Shown here: in pieces, positions 1 through 11,189 of the stretch
Numbering within the stretch: the first letter of the stretch is position 1
Layout: each line of letters starts with the position of its first letter
Origin: Culex pipiens pallens
Lineage: Eukaryota > Arthropoda > Insecta > Diptera > Culicidae
DNA: 64,000 nucleotides
Reading direction: 5' to 3'
Assembly (NCBI RefSeq): GCF_016801865.2
Contig: NC_068938.1
Coordinates: 115,036,615-115,100,614 of the forward strand
Translations under genes and position numbers: made by a program
Notes under the pieces: generated by a model
Told to the model about the DNA's origin: nothing
Database searches by the model: none
What the model saw: only the letters and a program-made list of their open reading frames with translations

Positions 1-1180
1 CCAAGACCGGAGTTAAAAACAGAGAATCAGTGCCAGGGGCGGGTAGTTGGGAATACCGCGCGACGACGAGAGTGCAGGAAAAATAAAACACTTTGAATTT
101 TCTCACTTCACTTTATCCTTGCATAATAAATATTTTCCTCTCTCGCACACACTTACACACAGTCACTTTAAGGGAAGGCGGGGCTGGGGCACTGAGTTGG
201 GCGGCGGTTACGGTTGGCGGGGCGCTTCCGGCTCCCTAGGACCAGGAGCGGGAACGAGGAGCGGTTTCTTTCCGTTTTATTCGCAGCTTTCGCTTGTTCT
301 GCCGGTTTTTACACTTTTGGTTTTCTTTGTTTGAAATGTTTTTATTGCCGATTGTCACGAAATTGTACTTTCCACAGAAATTTATTACATTATTACCCTC
401 TTGGTTTGGATCTCTTCCACAATCACTGTGGGGCGGTTGCCACAACAAGTAGGTGGACCCTTCGTTCCACGCACACGGATCGTAAGTCCGAATAAGTCCT
501 TGCGACGACGACGACGACAACGGCGGGCACGGCGAAAGGTTGATACTCATTCATCCACTTAGCAAATTCGTCATCCCTAATATATAGGTGCCGCGACGCC
601 GTCGACGACGACGACGACGACCTTTGAAATGCGTTCTGGCTCCGACCCCTCCCGGCGAGGCTTTTAGCTTGATAGCAGTCGTCTGTCGTCACCGTCGTCG
701 ACCCTTAATTCATTATTTAGATTCGGCTGTAATTAATTCCTTCCTGCACGATTTTCACCAGGAATTTATGAAAATTACCGTAATCGCACACTGAAATCAA
801 TTTTCCCCGATAACTCTCGGCGTCAATTTATTTTTCTCGGCTCACTCACTTTCGTTCTGTTGTTGGTTTTTCTCCAAACGACCCCTTATCTCGGGGACCA
901 CCACATTCCGGTCAAAGTTACGGGGCTACCTTGCGGAGGCCCAATACGCTAGCACCACTCTCGTTACTCCAAACTATTTTGAATACTATTTGCCTCCACA
1001 TCGCAGGCTCGCCACGTTGTTATCTGGGTGACGACTCCTAGCGGTGCATATCGATGGGAACGGCTCTAATGGAACGCCAGCTGGTAAAATAAACAAACAT
1101 AGCCTCATACTGTCCTTGTCCCCGTCACAATACTATTCGCGGCGCTCATTCTTTTTTATGACCCCACAACACACTACACA
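1..1180. other. Unique non-repeat sequence, no gene seen
   Basis: This stretch is more GC-rich than most of the window and shows no inverted or tandem repeat above the trinucleotide level. Short open frames occur on both strands and overlap each other, which argues against any being real. It could be intron, intergenic or upstream regulatory sequence. I see no TATA/initiator pair that I would defend. Confidence 0.5.
503..622. repeat. Two short GAC/CGA trinucleotide runs
   Basis: Runs of GAC units lie at about 503-518 and 601-622, with imperfect versions between them. They make several overlapping frames look open (poly-Arg, poly-Ser, poly-Val) on both strands. This is simple sequence, not coding evidence. 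Confidence 0.8.
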
Positions 1181-1183
1181 AAC

Positions 1184-1763
1184 GTGGGCGCCAGCAATGG
1201 CCCCGAACAAAAACAAAAAATCACGAAAGAGTTAGTCCACGTAGATAGTAAATTCCTTCCGATCCGGATCACATCAGAGGCAGCAAAAACCGCACACGTT
1301 CTAGAACCGGAACCTGCTGGAAATCCAACACCGAGATCCAACCGAACGAAGGCTTGCGAAGGGACTAAGCGAAAGCGGGCTAATGCAATCACTTTTGTAA
1401 CGACACCGCGATTAAGCACATGATTCCGAGCGAACGAACCGGAATCCGAACGGTTTCAGGGGAAGTACCGGTCTCGGAGTTCATTTTCAAATCGGGGAAG
1501 TTGGCTACCGGTGAACATGCGCACTCCCGAAAGGATGTCGACTCTGGGAGTTCATTCGCAGGACGTCCACGGTTGAAATCTATGTCGACCGATGTCGTGT
1601 GTGCTGGATCAAAACAAAAACGAGGACAAAGTGCATTTGTGGGGCACAAGCTTTGGTACATAACCGGACAAGAATACATTCGATGTGCAAAACAGAGTAT
1701 TCATATGTGGGTTTTGAGAATCGTGAGAAATTTGCAATATGCGAATGGAGCTTGTCTGCGTTA
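1184..1763 (+). other. Overlapping open frames, possible old coding remnant
   Basis: A frame open from 1184 to 1423 (79 codons) overlaps a second frame open from 1420 to 1764 (114 codons), so a single frameshift near 1420 would join them. Base composition is more balanced than in the AT-rich sequence that follows at about 1790. The minus strand is also open over much of the same stretch, so the openness may come from low stop density alone. I recognise no domain. It could be a decayed retroelement gag-like fragment or simply unique sequence. Confidence 0.2.
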
Positions 1764-1929
1764 AAAGTGTTTAGTTGACCATCAGAAAATCTTCCTTGTT
1801 AATCGAAAAGATAAATGTACAATTTTGAACAATTTGTTGAAATTGATTGCCAATTTAGATATTCGTCGGTCCATTGTTCTACTCAAAATCTAAAAAACAT
1901 AGTTGAAAATAATAGTTTTTATATTCAGT

Positions 1930-2380
1930 CGAATGACTTGTTTTTCAAAGTAATTGGTTATCCCGACTTAGAAAATATTCAATGATTCTAGCAAATTATT
2001 GGTGGGTACATAAAAAAAAATTAAAAATCAGCTTGAAAATTTGAAAATCAGCTTTAACATTTTACAATTTTTTTAAAATTTGTATGGAAAATTTGTTACG
2101 AGGGAGGGAGGGGTTCAAAAAATCGGATTTTTTTTGCGTTACCTAATAAAAGAACGCTCCCATTTAATACCAAAATAATACCAAAATGTGGTGTACGACC
2201 ATTGACAAATTTTGCAATTTTTCTATATTAAAACAACACCTTTAATTGTTATAATACCAAATTTTGCTCTTGCATAATCCTTAAGAAATTTTTTAAAGAA
2301 TCCAGGAATACCAAAATTTAGTATTGATACCAGAGAAAGGTATTATTACGCATTTCCTTTGTTTTTTACTCATGCTCGGG
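1930..2380 (-). mobile_element. Fragment of CCCGAGC-terminus MITE family (left end)
   Basis: Read on the minus strand from 2380, this begins CCCGAGCATGAGTAAA and continues with the TACCAAAATTTGGTATT-type palindromes typical of the family. It matches the first ~630 bp of the complete copy at 46229-47569, including the segment ending GGTTATCCCRACTTAGAAA (1958-1976 here, about 46833-46851 there). The other end is missing, so this is a truncated copy. Similarity fades near 1930. Confidence 0.75.
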
Positions 2381-2464
2381 GTGCCCTCCCCATTCAAACC
2401 TTCGGACTCCTAGTTTCGAGAAGGAACTTTCAATAGAGTTCAGAAAATCATGTTAAGTAACTAG

Positions 2465-2944
2465 TTAGGCCGATGCAAATATTAAAAAAAGTTTTTGTCC
2501 CTCGGCCCTGGCCGAGGTCAAGGGGGGGGGGGGGCAAAAAAATAAAAAAATATAAAAATTTAAATAACAAGCCATAGTCTTCACATTTAAATGAAAAAAG
2601 TGTTTTAAAATGCATTTTACACTAGTTCAGTTGTTTTGCAATCATTAGTTTTCAAAAAAATCTAAGATCTGACAAAAACAAAAATTGTATCGAAAAAAAG
2701 GTTTTGCATCGAAAATTTTCAAAAAATCTTAAGATTTTTTAATAAACCCAAACATGCTAAAAACGATTTTAAACGCAGAAGAATGTATTTTAATTTGATT
2801 TCAGCTGGTTGCACTTGAATTTTCATTGAAATTTTGAAGTTTATTGTAAAAATATTTGTTTTGCCCCCTGATTTTTCGGGCCAATTTTGAAGGGGGGGGG
2901 GGGGGTGTTGACAAAAACTTTTAAAAATATTTGTACCAGCCTTA
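2465..2944. mobile_element. Foldback MITE with poly-G/poly-C subterminal runs
   Basis: The ends are inverted copies: TTAGGCCGATGCAAATATT at the left and the complement of TTAAGGCTGGTACAAATATT at the right, each followed by AGTTTTTGTC. A long G run follows inside both ends (2522-2536 and 2892-2905). The interior is A/T rich and non-coding. I recognise this layout as a common mosquito dispersed repeat; the superfamily is not clear from the sequence. Confidence 0.75.
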
Positions 2945-3140
2945 AATACACTTTTTTTGCAATCCCGAAAAACACCCTTTCAATTTGATTTTTTTCAGCG
3001 AATGGTTTGTTTCTCACTTGAATCGGTTTTGCTGTCAAGATAAGTGTTAAATTCCTTAACAATGCCGAAAAATATTACGTTTTGCAATTCCGTCGTAAAG
3101 TTACTTCACGGCGTGTTTTCTGGGTAACTTTCAGAAGAAA
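2945..3140. repeat. Fragment of a dispersed repeat sharing TTTTGCAATTCCGTCGT
   Basis: The segment near 3079-3095 (TTTTGCAATTCCGTCGTAAA) also occurs at about 28537, in a longer copy of what seems to be the same dispersed family. No coding potential. Confidence 0.5.
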
Positions 3141-3164
3141 AAATAAATAGTCAAAAGAATAAAT

Positions 3165-3280
3165 GTTTTTATGCAAAAAAAAGTGTACAATGAATTTTCA
3201 CAAAAAAAACTTTGCACACAAAAAAAAAATGCTTTGCAAAAAAAAAGTGTACAATGAAATTTCACAAAAAAAAACTAAGA
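3165..3280. repeat. A-rich direct duplication, about 66-bp period
   Basis: AGTGTACAATGAA followed by TTTCACAAAAAAAA occurs twice about 66 bp apart, separated by poly-A. It lies just outside the foldback element that starts at 3289 and probably arose by slippage. Confidence 0.6.
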
Positions 3281-5074
3281 CATATATAGAGCAATTCCAG
3301 CTTAAATCAGGAATTTTTCTGGTACTTTTGTACCCGACCCTCTCCGATTTCAATGAAACTTTGTAGAGATGTTATCCTAGGCCTATATAAGCCATTTCTG
3401 TGTATATGGAGCCAACAGTACTCGAAAACAACATTTGAGAAGGGCGTAAGGTATTTAAATATTTTTGTATTTTGTAATTTAAAAATTACTGTTTCTCGAA
3501 GCCGTTGCGTCGTATCAAAAAGTGGTCAAAGACAAACTTGTAGGAAATTGGACGGGCTTTCTGAAAAAAATACACTGAAACAAAAATACACGCCACATCT
3601 ATGAGATTTTTTGATTTTTAAGTCTAAAACTTAAATTTAAAGGTGATGTCACGATTTTTTTTCGTTCAAAATTTTTGAGGGAATAGCCTAAAATGTTACT
3701 AAAAGACTGACGAAAAATGCAGGATGGTATGTCTCTCCTAAAAAAATACAAAAATCATTTACTAAAACAATTTTTTTAAAAAGTGGTCTAAACGTCAAAA
3801 TTTTTAAAAACCGGTAGTGGCATTCGATTCCCCAGACAATTTTACATAAAAGTCTCCATATTGACCATTGTCCTAAGTCCAATCCTTGGGAAGATACAGC
3901 GGTTTTAATAATAAAAATGTTGAAAAATCGGGTTTTTTGATGGTTTTTGGCAATTTCTATATGACAGACTTGATTTTTCAGTCTCGTAAATATTTTTACC
4001 GGAAAGCTCGTCCAATTTCCCATAAGTTTGCCTTTGACAGCTTTTTGATTTGACTCGTTTTTATATTTACGTAAGCAAATTTACTATCCAGGTTTCTACC
4101 ACACTGAAAAAAATATTCTATTTTCAGTTATTAGCAATGTAGTTAAGCTTATATCTGTAAGCCCTTACATCCAATTGAAATGCTGTCAAAGACAAACTTA
4201 TGGGAAATTGGACGAGCTTTCCGGTAAAAATATTTACGAGACTGAAAAATCAAGTCTGTCATATAGAAATTGCCAAAAACCATCAAAAAACCCGATTTTT
4301 CAACATTTTTATTATTAAAACCGCTGTATCTTCCCAAGGATTGGACTTAGGACAATGGTCAATATAGAGACTTTTATGTAAAATTGTCTGGGGAATCTAA
4401 TGCCACTACCGGTTTTTAAAAATTTTGAGGTTTAGACCACTTTTCAAAAAAATTGTTTTAGTAAATGATTTTTGTATTTTTTTAGGAGAGACATACCATC
4501 CTGCATTTTTCGTCAGTCTTTTGGTAACATTTTAGGCTATTCCCTCAAAAATTTTGAACGAAAAAAAATCGTGACATCACCTTTAAATTTAAGTTTTCTA
4601 ATCTAATCTAATCTAATCTAATCAGACCCTAGCGCAGCCAATCTTTCGAAGGGATCCTGGAGAGTGCCTTAGGTTAGATGACGCCTAGCACTCTTCTTGT
4701 CATTTATTAACATTTGCAGTGCGCCATTGCATTGAAATGCATTGAGACATCACAAGCGTTAAAGCGGCCAGGCCTACTGCGTAAAGCCGTATCGCAGAGA
4801 TGACTCGTAATTGGGTTGAGTTTGAGCACTGAGTGTTCGAACAACAACACAATTCTGAATCGACAAGGGAGGAAGAAGCGTGGGGACACACCACCATACG
4901 CTCCGAGATTTGGTTGTATTCGTTGGGAGCACCATGCTAAGAAGGTTTGGTACTCCGGGACCCTCTGGGATGGGACATTGTATTTCCACGAATGCCCTGG
5001 ACTCTATTTGCCGTGGTTATAGCGCCACAACTCGCTCTCTGTAACAGTATTCCTAATTCCATTCCACGCTCACC

Positions 5075-5153
5075 AAGTCGTCATGGCCTAGTGGTTATCA
5101 TTTTTGCTTACCAATCCAAAGGACGGAGGATCGAACCCCGCCTCGAGCGACTT
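5075..5153 (+). other. Second tRNA-like unit, opposite orientation
   Basis: A seven-pair acceptor stem AAGTCGT/GCGACTT, box A TGGCCTAGTGG and box B GGATCGAACCC are present. The anticodon arm pairs poorly (CTTACCA region), so the fold is degenerate. It points toward the minus-strand head at 5212-5286 across about 58 bp. Confidence 0.65.
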
Positions 5154-5211
5154 TGATTTTTCGTTCATATTCATCATTTCAAATTTATGTGTTCTTGACT
5201 TTCTCTCGTTG

Positions 5212-5286
5212 GGAGCAGATGGGAGTCGAACCCAGAACCATTCGCTTACAAAGCGAACACCGTAACCAGTCAGCCACGGCTGCTCC
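5212..5286 (-). other. tRNA-Thr(TGT)-like head of the SINE
   Basis: It folds as a tRNA: acceptor stem GGAGCAG/CTGCTCC, anticodon stem TTCGC/GCGAA around loop TTTGTAA (anticodon TGT), box A TGGCTGACTGG and box B GGTTCGACTCC. The position, exactly at one end of an insertion with target duplications, shows it is a retroposon promoter and not a normal tRNA gene. Confidence 0.75.
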
Positions 5287-5874
5287 TTTTTCACCTTTAA
5301 ATTTAAGTTTTAGACTTAAAAATCAAAAAATCTCATAGATGTGGCGTGTATTTTTGTTTCAGTGTATTTTTTTCAGAAAGCCCGTCCAATTTCCTACAAG
5401 TTTGTCTTTGACCACTTTTTGATACGACGCAACGGCTTCGAAATACAGTAATTTTTAAATTACAAAATACAAACATATTTAAATACCTTACGCCCTTCTC
5501 AAATGTTATTTTCGAGTACTGTTGGCTCCATATACACAGAAATGGCTTATATAGGCCTAGGATAACATCTCTATAAAGTTTCATTGAAATCGGAGAGGGT
5601 CGGGTACAAAAGTACCAGAAAAATTCCTGATTTGAGCTGGAATTGCTCTATAATACTAGGGTGGGCCATTTTTTTCGAAAGTGATCGAATCCGACTGAAA
5701 TAAGGTCCATCTTGTAGAGGTACCCATAGGGACTCTCATACCAAATTAGAGCTCATTTGGTTGAAAACTGGCTTGTCGCTCGGGGGTTAAAGTTTACATG
5801 GAAATTACTATGGAAAACGCGTGCTTTGACTTCAAACGCTCCTACAAGCTGAGCGACAAACTTACACTAGGTAT

Positions 5875-7081
5875 CAGAGTTCCCAAATGAACCGGTTAGG
5901 CTAGGTTCACCAATAAAATTGGTTCGGCTTAAACCTCCCTTTGTGGTTCAATCCTGGTTCAGTGAACCATGAACCATGGCTTAAGCCAGGCTAACCAGGC
6001 TAATGAAAACCATGACTATGCATAGGTGTTAAGGTGCAACAATGCTACCGTGTAACAAATTGATGATGTAACAATGTTACAGTGTATCGAATGATACGGT
6101 GTAACAATGTTACGGTGTATCAATTTTACGGTGTAACGGATGTTACGGTGTAACCATATTACGGTGTAACCATATTACGGTGTTACGGATGTTACGGTGT
6201 AACAAATGTTACAGCAATGGTTACACTGCAACATTTGTTACACCGTAACATTGTTACACCGTGATTTTGTAACACAGTAACATTGTTACACCGTAATATT
6301 GTTACACCGTAACATTGTTACACCGTAACATTGTTACACCGTAACATTGTTACACCGTAACATTGTTACGCCGTAACATTGTTACACCGTAACATTGTTA
6401 AACCGTAACATTGTTACACCGTAACATTGTTACACCGTAACATTGTTACACCGTAACATTGTTACACCGTAACATTGTTACACCGTAACATTGTTACACC
6501 GTAACATTGTTACACCGATACATTGTTACACCGATACATTGTTACACCGATACATCGTTACACCGATACATTGTTACACCGTAACATTGTTACACCGTAA
6601 CATTGTTACGGTGATAATTTTTTACACCGTAACATTCATTTCACCGTAACATTTATTACACCGTAACATTCGTTACACAGTGACATCCATTACACCGTGA
6701 CATCCGTTACAGTGTTACGGTGTAACACGGTTACGGTGTAACACGGTTACGGTGTAACAATGCTACGGTGTAACAATGCTACGGTGTAACAATATTACAG
6801 TGTAACGAATGTTACGGTGTAACAAATATTAAGGAGTAGTAGATTTAGGGATGCACAGTGTCACGGTCTAACAGAGCTCGCAGTTTAGCCTAACATTCTT
6901 TTATCAGGTTCAAGCCTGGTTCAAGCCAATGGTTCATTTTGGCTAGCTTGCCTGGTTTGAACCAAATGAACCATGGCTCACGGCGCTCGGTGAGCCGACG
7001 ATGCTTGCCGGCGTGTGGTGTGAACCTGAGCCAGAAAAATGAACCTAGCCGAGCCGATGGCTTAGGCTCGTGGGAACACTG
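5875..7081. mobile_element. Non-autonomous hAT-type element
   Basis: The termini CAGAGTTCCCA (5875-5885) and TGGGAACACTG (7071-7081) are hAT-style inverted repeats, and a perfect 8-bp duplication CTAGGTAT flanks them (5867-5874, 7082-7089). Eight-bp duplications and CAG-type ends define hAT. Subterminal parts carry many GGTTC/GAACC palindromes (5890-6000 and 6895-7070). The core is a 16-bp minisatellite, and no transposase frame exists. Confidence 0.88.
6030..6838. repeat. 16-bp minisatellite, about 50 units, three blocks of alternating strand
   Basis: The unit is TAACATTGTTACACCG or its complement. Units read GGTGTAAC-style from 6030 to 6220, the complement from about 6222 to 6700, then GGTGTAAC-style again to 6838. 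Each unit contains the near-palindrome GTTACACCGTAAC, so every unit can fold and the blocks can also fold on each other. It lies wholly inside the hAT element. Confidence 0.92.
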
Positions 7082-7361
7082 CTAGGTATCCATGTCGGGG
7101 GTGGCCCAAGGAACATTTTTCTCTAAGGGTACATGGTCATCCGTGTCATCCCCGAGCTTGCGCAAAGCCGAAACAACCGGCGACGCCGAAATCCTTCAAA
7201 ATCTCAGTTTATACGTTCAACGCATGCTACTAACTATGACAGAAGCATCGTTTTAATGAACGAAAAACGCGACGCCAAACGTCAACTCACTGCTTGGAAG
7301 CTAATGTGAGGGGTTGCGCTCTTCCAACAAAGTGTTGTTGTTACTTATTCATAATAATGTC

Positions 7362-7640
7362 GGGACCCGTGGTGTAGGGGTAAGCGTGATTACTTCTCAC
7401 CCAGTCGGCTTGGGTATGATCCCAGAAGGTCCCGGTGGCATTTTTCGAGACGAGATTTGTCTGACCACGCCTTCCTTTGGATGGGGAAGTAAATGTTGGC
7501 CCCGGACTAACCTATAAAGCTTAGGTCGTTTGCTCAGTCCAGGTGTAGGAGTCGTCTCCCTGGTCCTGTCTCGGTTGAGTCGCAGGTAGGCAGTAGGACT
7601 CACAATCCAAACAAAGGTCGTCCGTTCGACACACGATAAA
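7362..7640 (+). mobile_element. tRNA-derived SINE with two tRNA-like regions
   Basis: The head at 7362-7433 folds with acceptor GGGACC/GGTCCC, box A TGGTGTAGGGG and box B GGGTATGATCCC. A body of about 130 bp follows, then a second, degraded tRNA-like segment around 7580-7632 with box B-like TCCGTTCGACAC. A dimeric tRNA layout is known for the Culex Twin SINE family, and assignment to it is an inference. Target duplications were not found. Confidence 0.7.
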
Positions 7641-7645
7641 ATCAC

Positions 7646-8450
7646 TATTTACCTATCATTGTACGTTTTATATGATTGAGTTGATGTTGAAAAAAGTTGA
7701 AAATCAATTTTTATCTACACACCTTTCAACCTCTTTTACCCGGTGAAAGAGTAGGAAATATAACCACTTTGTTGAATTACCAAGTTAGTTTGTATCGAAA
7801 ACCCCTTTTCACGCATTAGTTTGTATACGCTGCTGACGGTGCAACTTTTTTTTTGCTGTTTCTCACTTTTTGATTCAACGATAAAAAGTGTGTTGCGTTT
7901 GATGCTTTTCACGTCGTGTATCGCATCAAAATTTCAACAAAATCACGAACCTTTGTCTAAGCACTTCAAAAGGGCCGGAAAATCCTCGTTGAAACTAGCT
8001 CAGAATAGATCAATGAGGGGGACAGGCGCGCCGATAGAGCGACTCTGCTGTAGTTTTCCTATGCAAAACACATAGTTCAGTCACTATCGCAAAGTGCTGG
8101 AATTTGCTATTCTATTCCCGTGTGGGCAGCCGACCAATGTTGGCGGGGAAGGGAGGGTCTGGTGTGTATGTGTGTGTGTGGTTCCAGTGTGTCCTTGCCG
8201 CGTGTTCCAGCCATCCATCTGTCCATCGTCGGGCTTCATCGTCGTAAAATCTTTAGAAATTTGCATTCAAACTTGATTTTCTCCAATCGTCGTGGTCATG
8301 CTCTAATGTGTCTCTTTTTGAAATTTTGAGAAAAACAGTGTTCATTGTTCTAACAAAAGCTAAAGTACTCGTTGCAAATAATAACATTATTATTAATATT
8401 CTTTAAATATTTGATTGTAATTTGTTACTCTAATACTAAATTTCAATTAG
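7646..8450. other. Unique sequence with a short GT run
   Basis: No repeat family or defensible gene is visible. A GT microsatellite lies at about 8162-8180. Open frames of 60-84 codons on both strands overlap one another and have no known motif. Confidence 0.45.
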
Positions 8451-9000
8451 AGTTTACACAATAAGGTGCATAATAGTGTGACAAACTTCAACTGACTATC
8501 TAACATTTATTTAAAAAAAAATCATGGTCATAAAATTTATTAAATTAGGCAATTGTGTCAAACTACAAAACTGCTTCAAGGCATGAAGACTGGCTTTAAA
8601 ATACGAAGTTTTTATTGATTTCTGTTCTGTATGTCAGGATCAAAATCGAGATGATGATGACCATTTCAGCAGGAGTCCAACATTTCTCCAACGAGGCTAT
8701 GAAAGTTGGATGAGTATGAAGCGTGCTGAAAAAATCGAGTTTTTTAAGGTTCAACTTTTCAGCACTCAAGAGTATTTTTAGGATGCTTACAGGACTATTT
8801 GAAAACAATTTTATAGTAAATTTTCAGATAATTAAAATAATGGTCTATTTTACTTTGCAAAAAGAAAACATAAAATGTTTCAAAAAATATTTATTCATTA
8901 ACAACTCAGGCATATTTAAAGGCAAGAATAAATCTAATTTTATGAAAACCCAGAGAATTGCTCAGCAGGGACCTCTGCCAGGAAGTGGAGCGAAATTCCG
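8450..9000. other. AT-rich sequence with fragment of TTTTCAGCAC repeat
   Basis: Around 8722-8770 the words GTGCTGAAAAAAT and CAACTTTTCAGCACTC match the dispersed family seen more fully at 28520-28985. The remainder is AT rich and non-coding. Confidence 0.45.
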
Positions 9001-9830
9001 GGCATAACGTGGTCCGATCATGGAACAAGCAAAGCAAATCGACTGAAAATACCAACGGGGGGGTAATTTTCCACCACATCTGAACGAGTGTGTGTGTGTG
9101 TGTGTTCGTTGTATGTACCGTGTCATGCAGCGGATACATCATCGGGGCAAGCATGAAAGCTAATGCTCGCCTACATGAACATGATCGCTATTTATCATGT
9201 TAGACGAAGTTTCGTGTACGGGCTGGTCACATGTGTGAGTGTCGATGTGTGTGTGTTTCATCGATTAAACAGAAGTGTTGAAATTAAATAAATTAGCATC
9301 ACCATCCGCGCGTACCTCATGTGTGAACAAATGTATGTGTGTGTATGTGTCAAGCATGTGTTGGAGTGTGTCGTACTTTGGAACATTTTGTTTGCGCGAC
9401 GAAGCCAACATCGTCGGCACGGCGCGTGGGAAAGTGATTTTTGTGTTTGTGTTGCCAATTTGACTATTTTCATCGGTGATCAAATATTGACTAGGACAAT
9501 TAGGGGATGCAGACACGCACACACATACATTTGAGGACGGACGCGCTTCGGCAGGAATTCATCAAAGGGACGGATTTCATGCCGCAAAGACTTTGTGTTT
9601 GCATCAAACATCGTGGACGTGCCTTTGCTATAAAATGCAAAAAACCTAGGTCTTAGCCAAGGACATGGAAGAGAACCGTCTTTAGCTTATTTGGCTTTGC
9701 AAAACAGGGAATATTTCCTGCTCGTGCAAGTTGAATGAAAGTTTTTCAAACTGATATTTTTAACCAATTTTCTCTTTTGCGTTTTACATCAAAACTGTAA
9801 AGCAACTTTGTAGAGCCCGAAAAATCCATC
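9000..9830. other. Unique sequence with several TG microsatellites
   Basis: TG runs lie near 9089-9105, 9246-9258 and 9334-9350. The small open frames here run through these tracts and are not credible as genes. Confidence 0.5.
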
Positions 9831-10440
9831 GACAGATCGTCTGTTTTGAGCTATCTTGTATGACTTAAAGTGTGACGATGTGGTTTTAAAGTATGACGAT
9901 AAATATTTTCAAAACTATGGATGATAGAGTCAAACTTTTTGAAGCAATCGGTTCGTATACTATGGCTAAACAATCGCTCCAAGTTTCAACTAATTTTGTT
10001 ACACCAGTTAAAAGGTACAGTTAATTATGTAAATAAAAATCTGATAAGCATGTGTCACAAGTATGTTTCAAAAGTAAAATTGTACTACGTGTCACAAGTA
10101 TGCACAGAACTCCCATAAAAACTTAAATAGGCATAAATCAATAGTTTAACCGACTTTATCAGTACACTTTTAAAAACAAAAGATTACATTACCTTTCGAA
10201 AGTGTGCATCAACATAAATTTGTGAAAAACAAGAACAATTTTGATGATAAATTGGTCTATGTAACAAGTGTGTATTGCGATATCCGGGAAACGGAAGCGA
10301 GATTCCAAAATCGGGTTAAAGCATCTTTTAATGTTTGTTAAGTTTAGCAAAACGTCATCATTAACTCATTTTCGACCAAAATGATCTATGTCACAAGATA
10401 GCACACAGCAGACCAGATAAAGAAATAATGATATCGACAA
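9830..10440. repeat. Dispersed repeat with CACAAGATAGCAC motif, copy 1
   Basis: 10141-10440 aligns over about 300 bp with 48590-48890: shared landmarks are AATTGGTCTATG, TGCGATATCC, AGTTTARCAAAACG and TGTCACAAGATAGCACACA. The motif GTCACAAG(T/A)AT also recurs at about 10053, 10089 and 10385. The two copies are diverged and neither has a coding frame. The element ends are not evident. Confidence 0.65.
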
Positions 10441-10452
10441 TCTAAGATTCAT

Positions 10453-10590
10453 TTTTGCCTTCCTCACTGAGGTAAGGCTATAATCCTGCTCTAAAATTGA
10501 ACTTTTTATTTAAAGCTCGAAAATGTGTTTTGTTAACAATTGAAAATGTATCTTTCAATTCTGAACAAACAGATTCAAAAAAAGTGTGTG
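10453..10590 (+). mobile_element. Left-end fragment of the GCCTTCCTCAC repeat family
   Basis: It starts TTTTTGCCTTCCTCACTGAGG and runs about 140 bp before being cut off by the foldback MITE at 10591. Further copies begin at 45967 and 62616, and right ends are at 33828 and 63310. Confidence 0.7.
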
Positions 10591-10979
10591 CACTAGGATG
10601 TAACAAAAATGACTTTTTGGCGGACATTCAAGGGTTTGTTCCGGTAGGCTTTTGAGCCAAAATCCAAAATCCAAAATATGAGCTTGATTGGACGTAACAG
10701 GAGCTGGCGGTTTGCATTTGAATTTTTAATGGGATCTAACCCGTGAAAAAGATTTTTTCAAAAATGTTTCTTTTTGGAGCATTTTGGGCACTAAAGCGTT
10801 TATTTTCAACATCATTGGCGTGTAGGCCTCAAAATGAAATTTTTGAAAAAATCTTTTTTACGGGTTAAATTACATTTAAAACTCAAATGCAAAGCTCCAG
10901 CTCCTGTTACGTCCAATAAAGCTCACCGGAACAAACCCTTGAATGCCCACCAAAAAGTCATTTTTGTTACACTCTAGTG
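10591..10979. mobile_element. Foldback MITE (CACTAG ends)
   Basis: The two halves are inverted copies: the left begins CACTAGGATGTAACAAAAAT and the right end is the complement of CACTAGAGTGTAACAAAAAT. Pairing continues through the segments near AAGGGTTTGTTCCGG and TAACAGGAGCT toward a centre near 10790. No coding frame is present. The SINE at 10980 abuts its right end directly. Confidence 0.8.
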
Positions 10980-11188
10980 TGACCGAGCCACGTAGTCTAG
11001 GTGTAACGCTTCCGCCTCGTAAGCGGTAGATCGGGGTTCAAATCCCGGCTCGTACCAACACAACTGGTGATCTTTTCCCTTCTGGAAGCGATTACTTAGT
11101 AAAGGGAAGGTAGTGTATCGTCATAAACTGGACCTTATCACGACACCTTAGGGATGCGACCTATGGAATGTTAACATTAACATTAAGT
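10980..11188 (+). mobile_element. tRNA-derived SINE with TTAACA-type tail
   Basis: The head at 10984-11052 folds as a tRNA: acceptor CGAGCC/GGCTCG, anticodon stem CCGC/GCGG around CTCGTAA (anticodon CGT, Thr-like) and box B GGGTTCAAATCCC. A body of about 115 bp ends in GTTAACATTAACATTAAG, a short repeated tail as expected of LINE-mobilised SINEs. It directly follows a foldback MITE. Confidence 0.78.
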
Positions 11189-11189
11189 T

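Larger units (their letters stand above)
4598..5290 (-). mobile_element. SINE-like retroposon with 21-bp target duplication
   Basis: The insertion is bounded by a perfect 21-bp direct duplication (4577-4597 and 5291-5311) that is single copy in the opposite arm of the host foldback, so it is a target-site duplication. On the minus strand it starts with a tRNA-like head (5286-5212) and ends in a TTAGA-type short repeat (4598-4620), as expected of a SINE using a LINE tail. A second tRNA-like unit lies inside in the opposite orientation (5075-5153, +). It is long for a SINE, about 690 bp. It resembles the mosquito dimeric-tRNA SINEs (Twin-like), but exact identity is not proven. Confidence 0.8.
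3289..5648. mobile_element. Foldback element E1 (TIR GAGCAATTCCAGC, TSD TATA)
   Basis: The two halves are long inverted copies: 3289 to about 4045 matches, inverted, about 4178-4597 plus 5291-5648. The termini are GAGCAATTCCAGC, and a perfect TATA duplication flanks them (3285-3288 and 5649-5652). The central loop is about 130 bp. The right arm is broken by a separate 693-bp insertion at 4598-5290. There is no transposase frame, so it is non-autonomous. Shared end shape and 4-bp duplication link it to the elements at 12534, 26001, 32117, 42375 and 55839. Confidence 0.85.
5653..7354. other. Non-coding sequence split by the hAT element
   Basis: The parts outside the hAT element (5653-5866 and 7090-7354) hold no convincing gene. 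The wording of 5653-5866 (GGGTGGGCCATTTTTTTCG onward) looks like another dispersed mosquito repeat, interrupted by the hAT insertion at CTAGGTAT. 7090-7354 appears unique. Confidence 0.45.

Noticed and set aside
5212..5286. Genuine tRNA-Thr gene
   Set aside because: The fold is good, but it sits exactly at the end of an insertion with a 21-bp target duplication and is continuous with a SINE body.
6030..6838. CRISPR array
   Set aside because: The 16-bp units are directly adjacent without spacers, change strand, and lie inside a hAT element in a eukaryotic genome.
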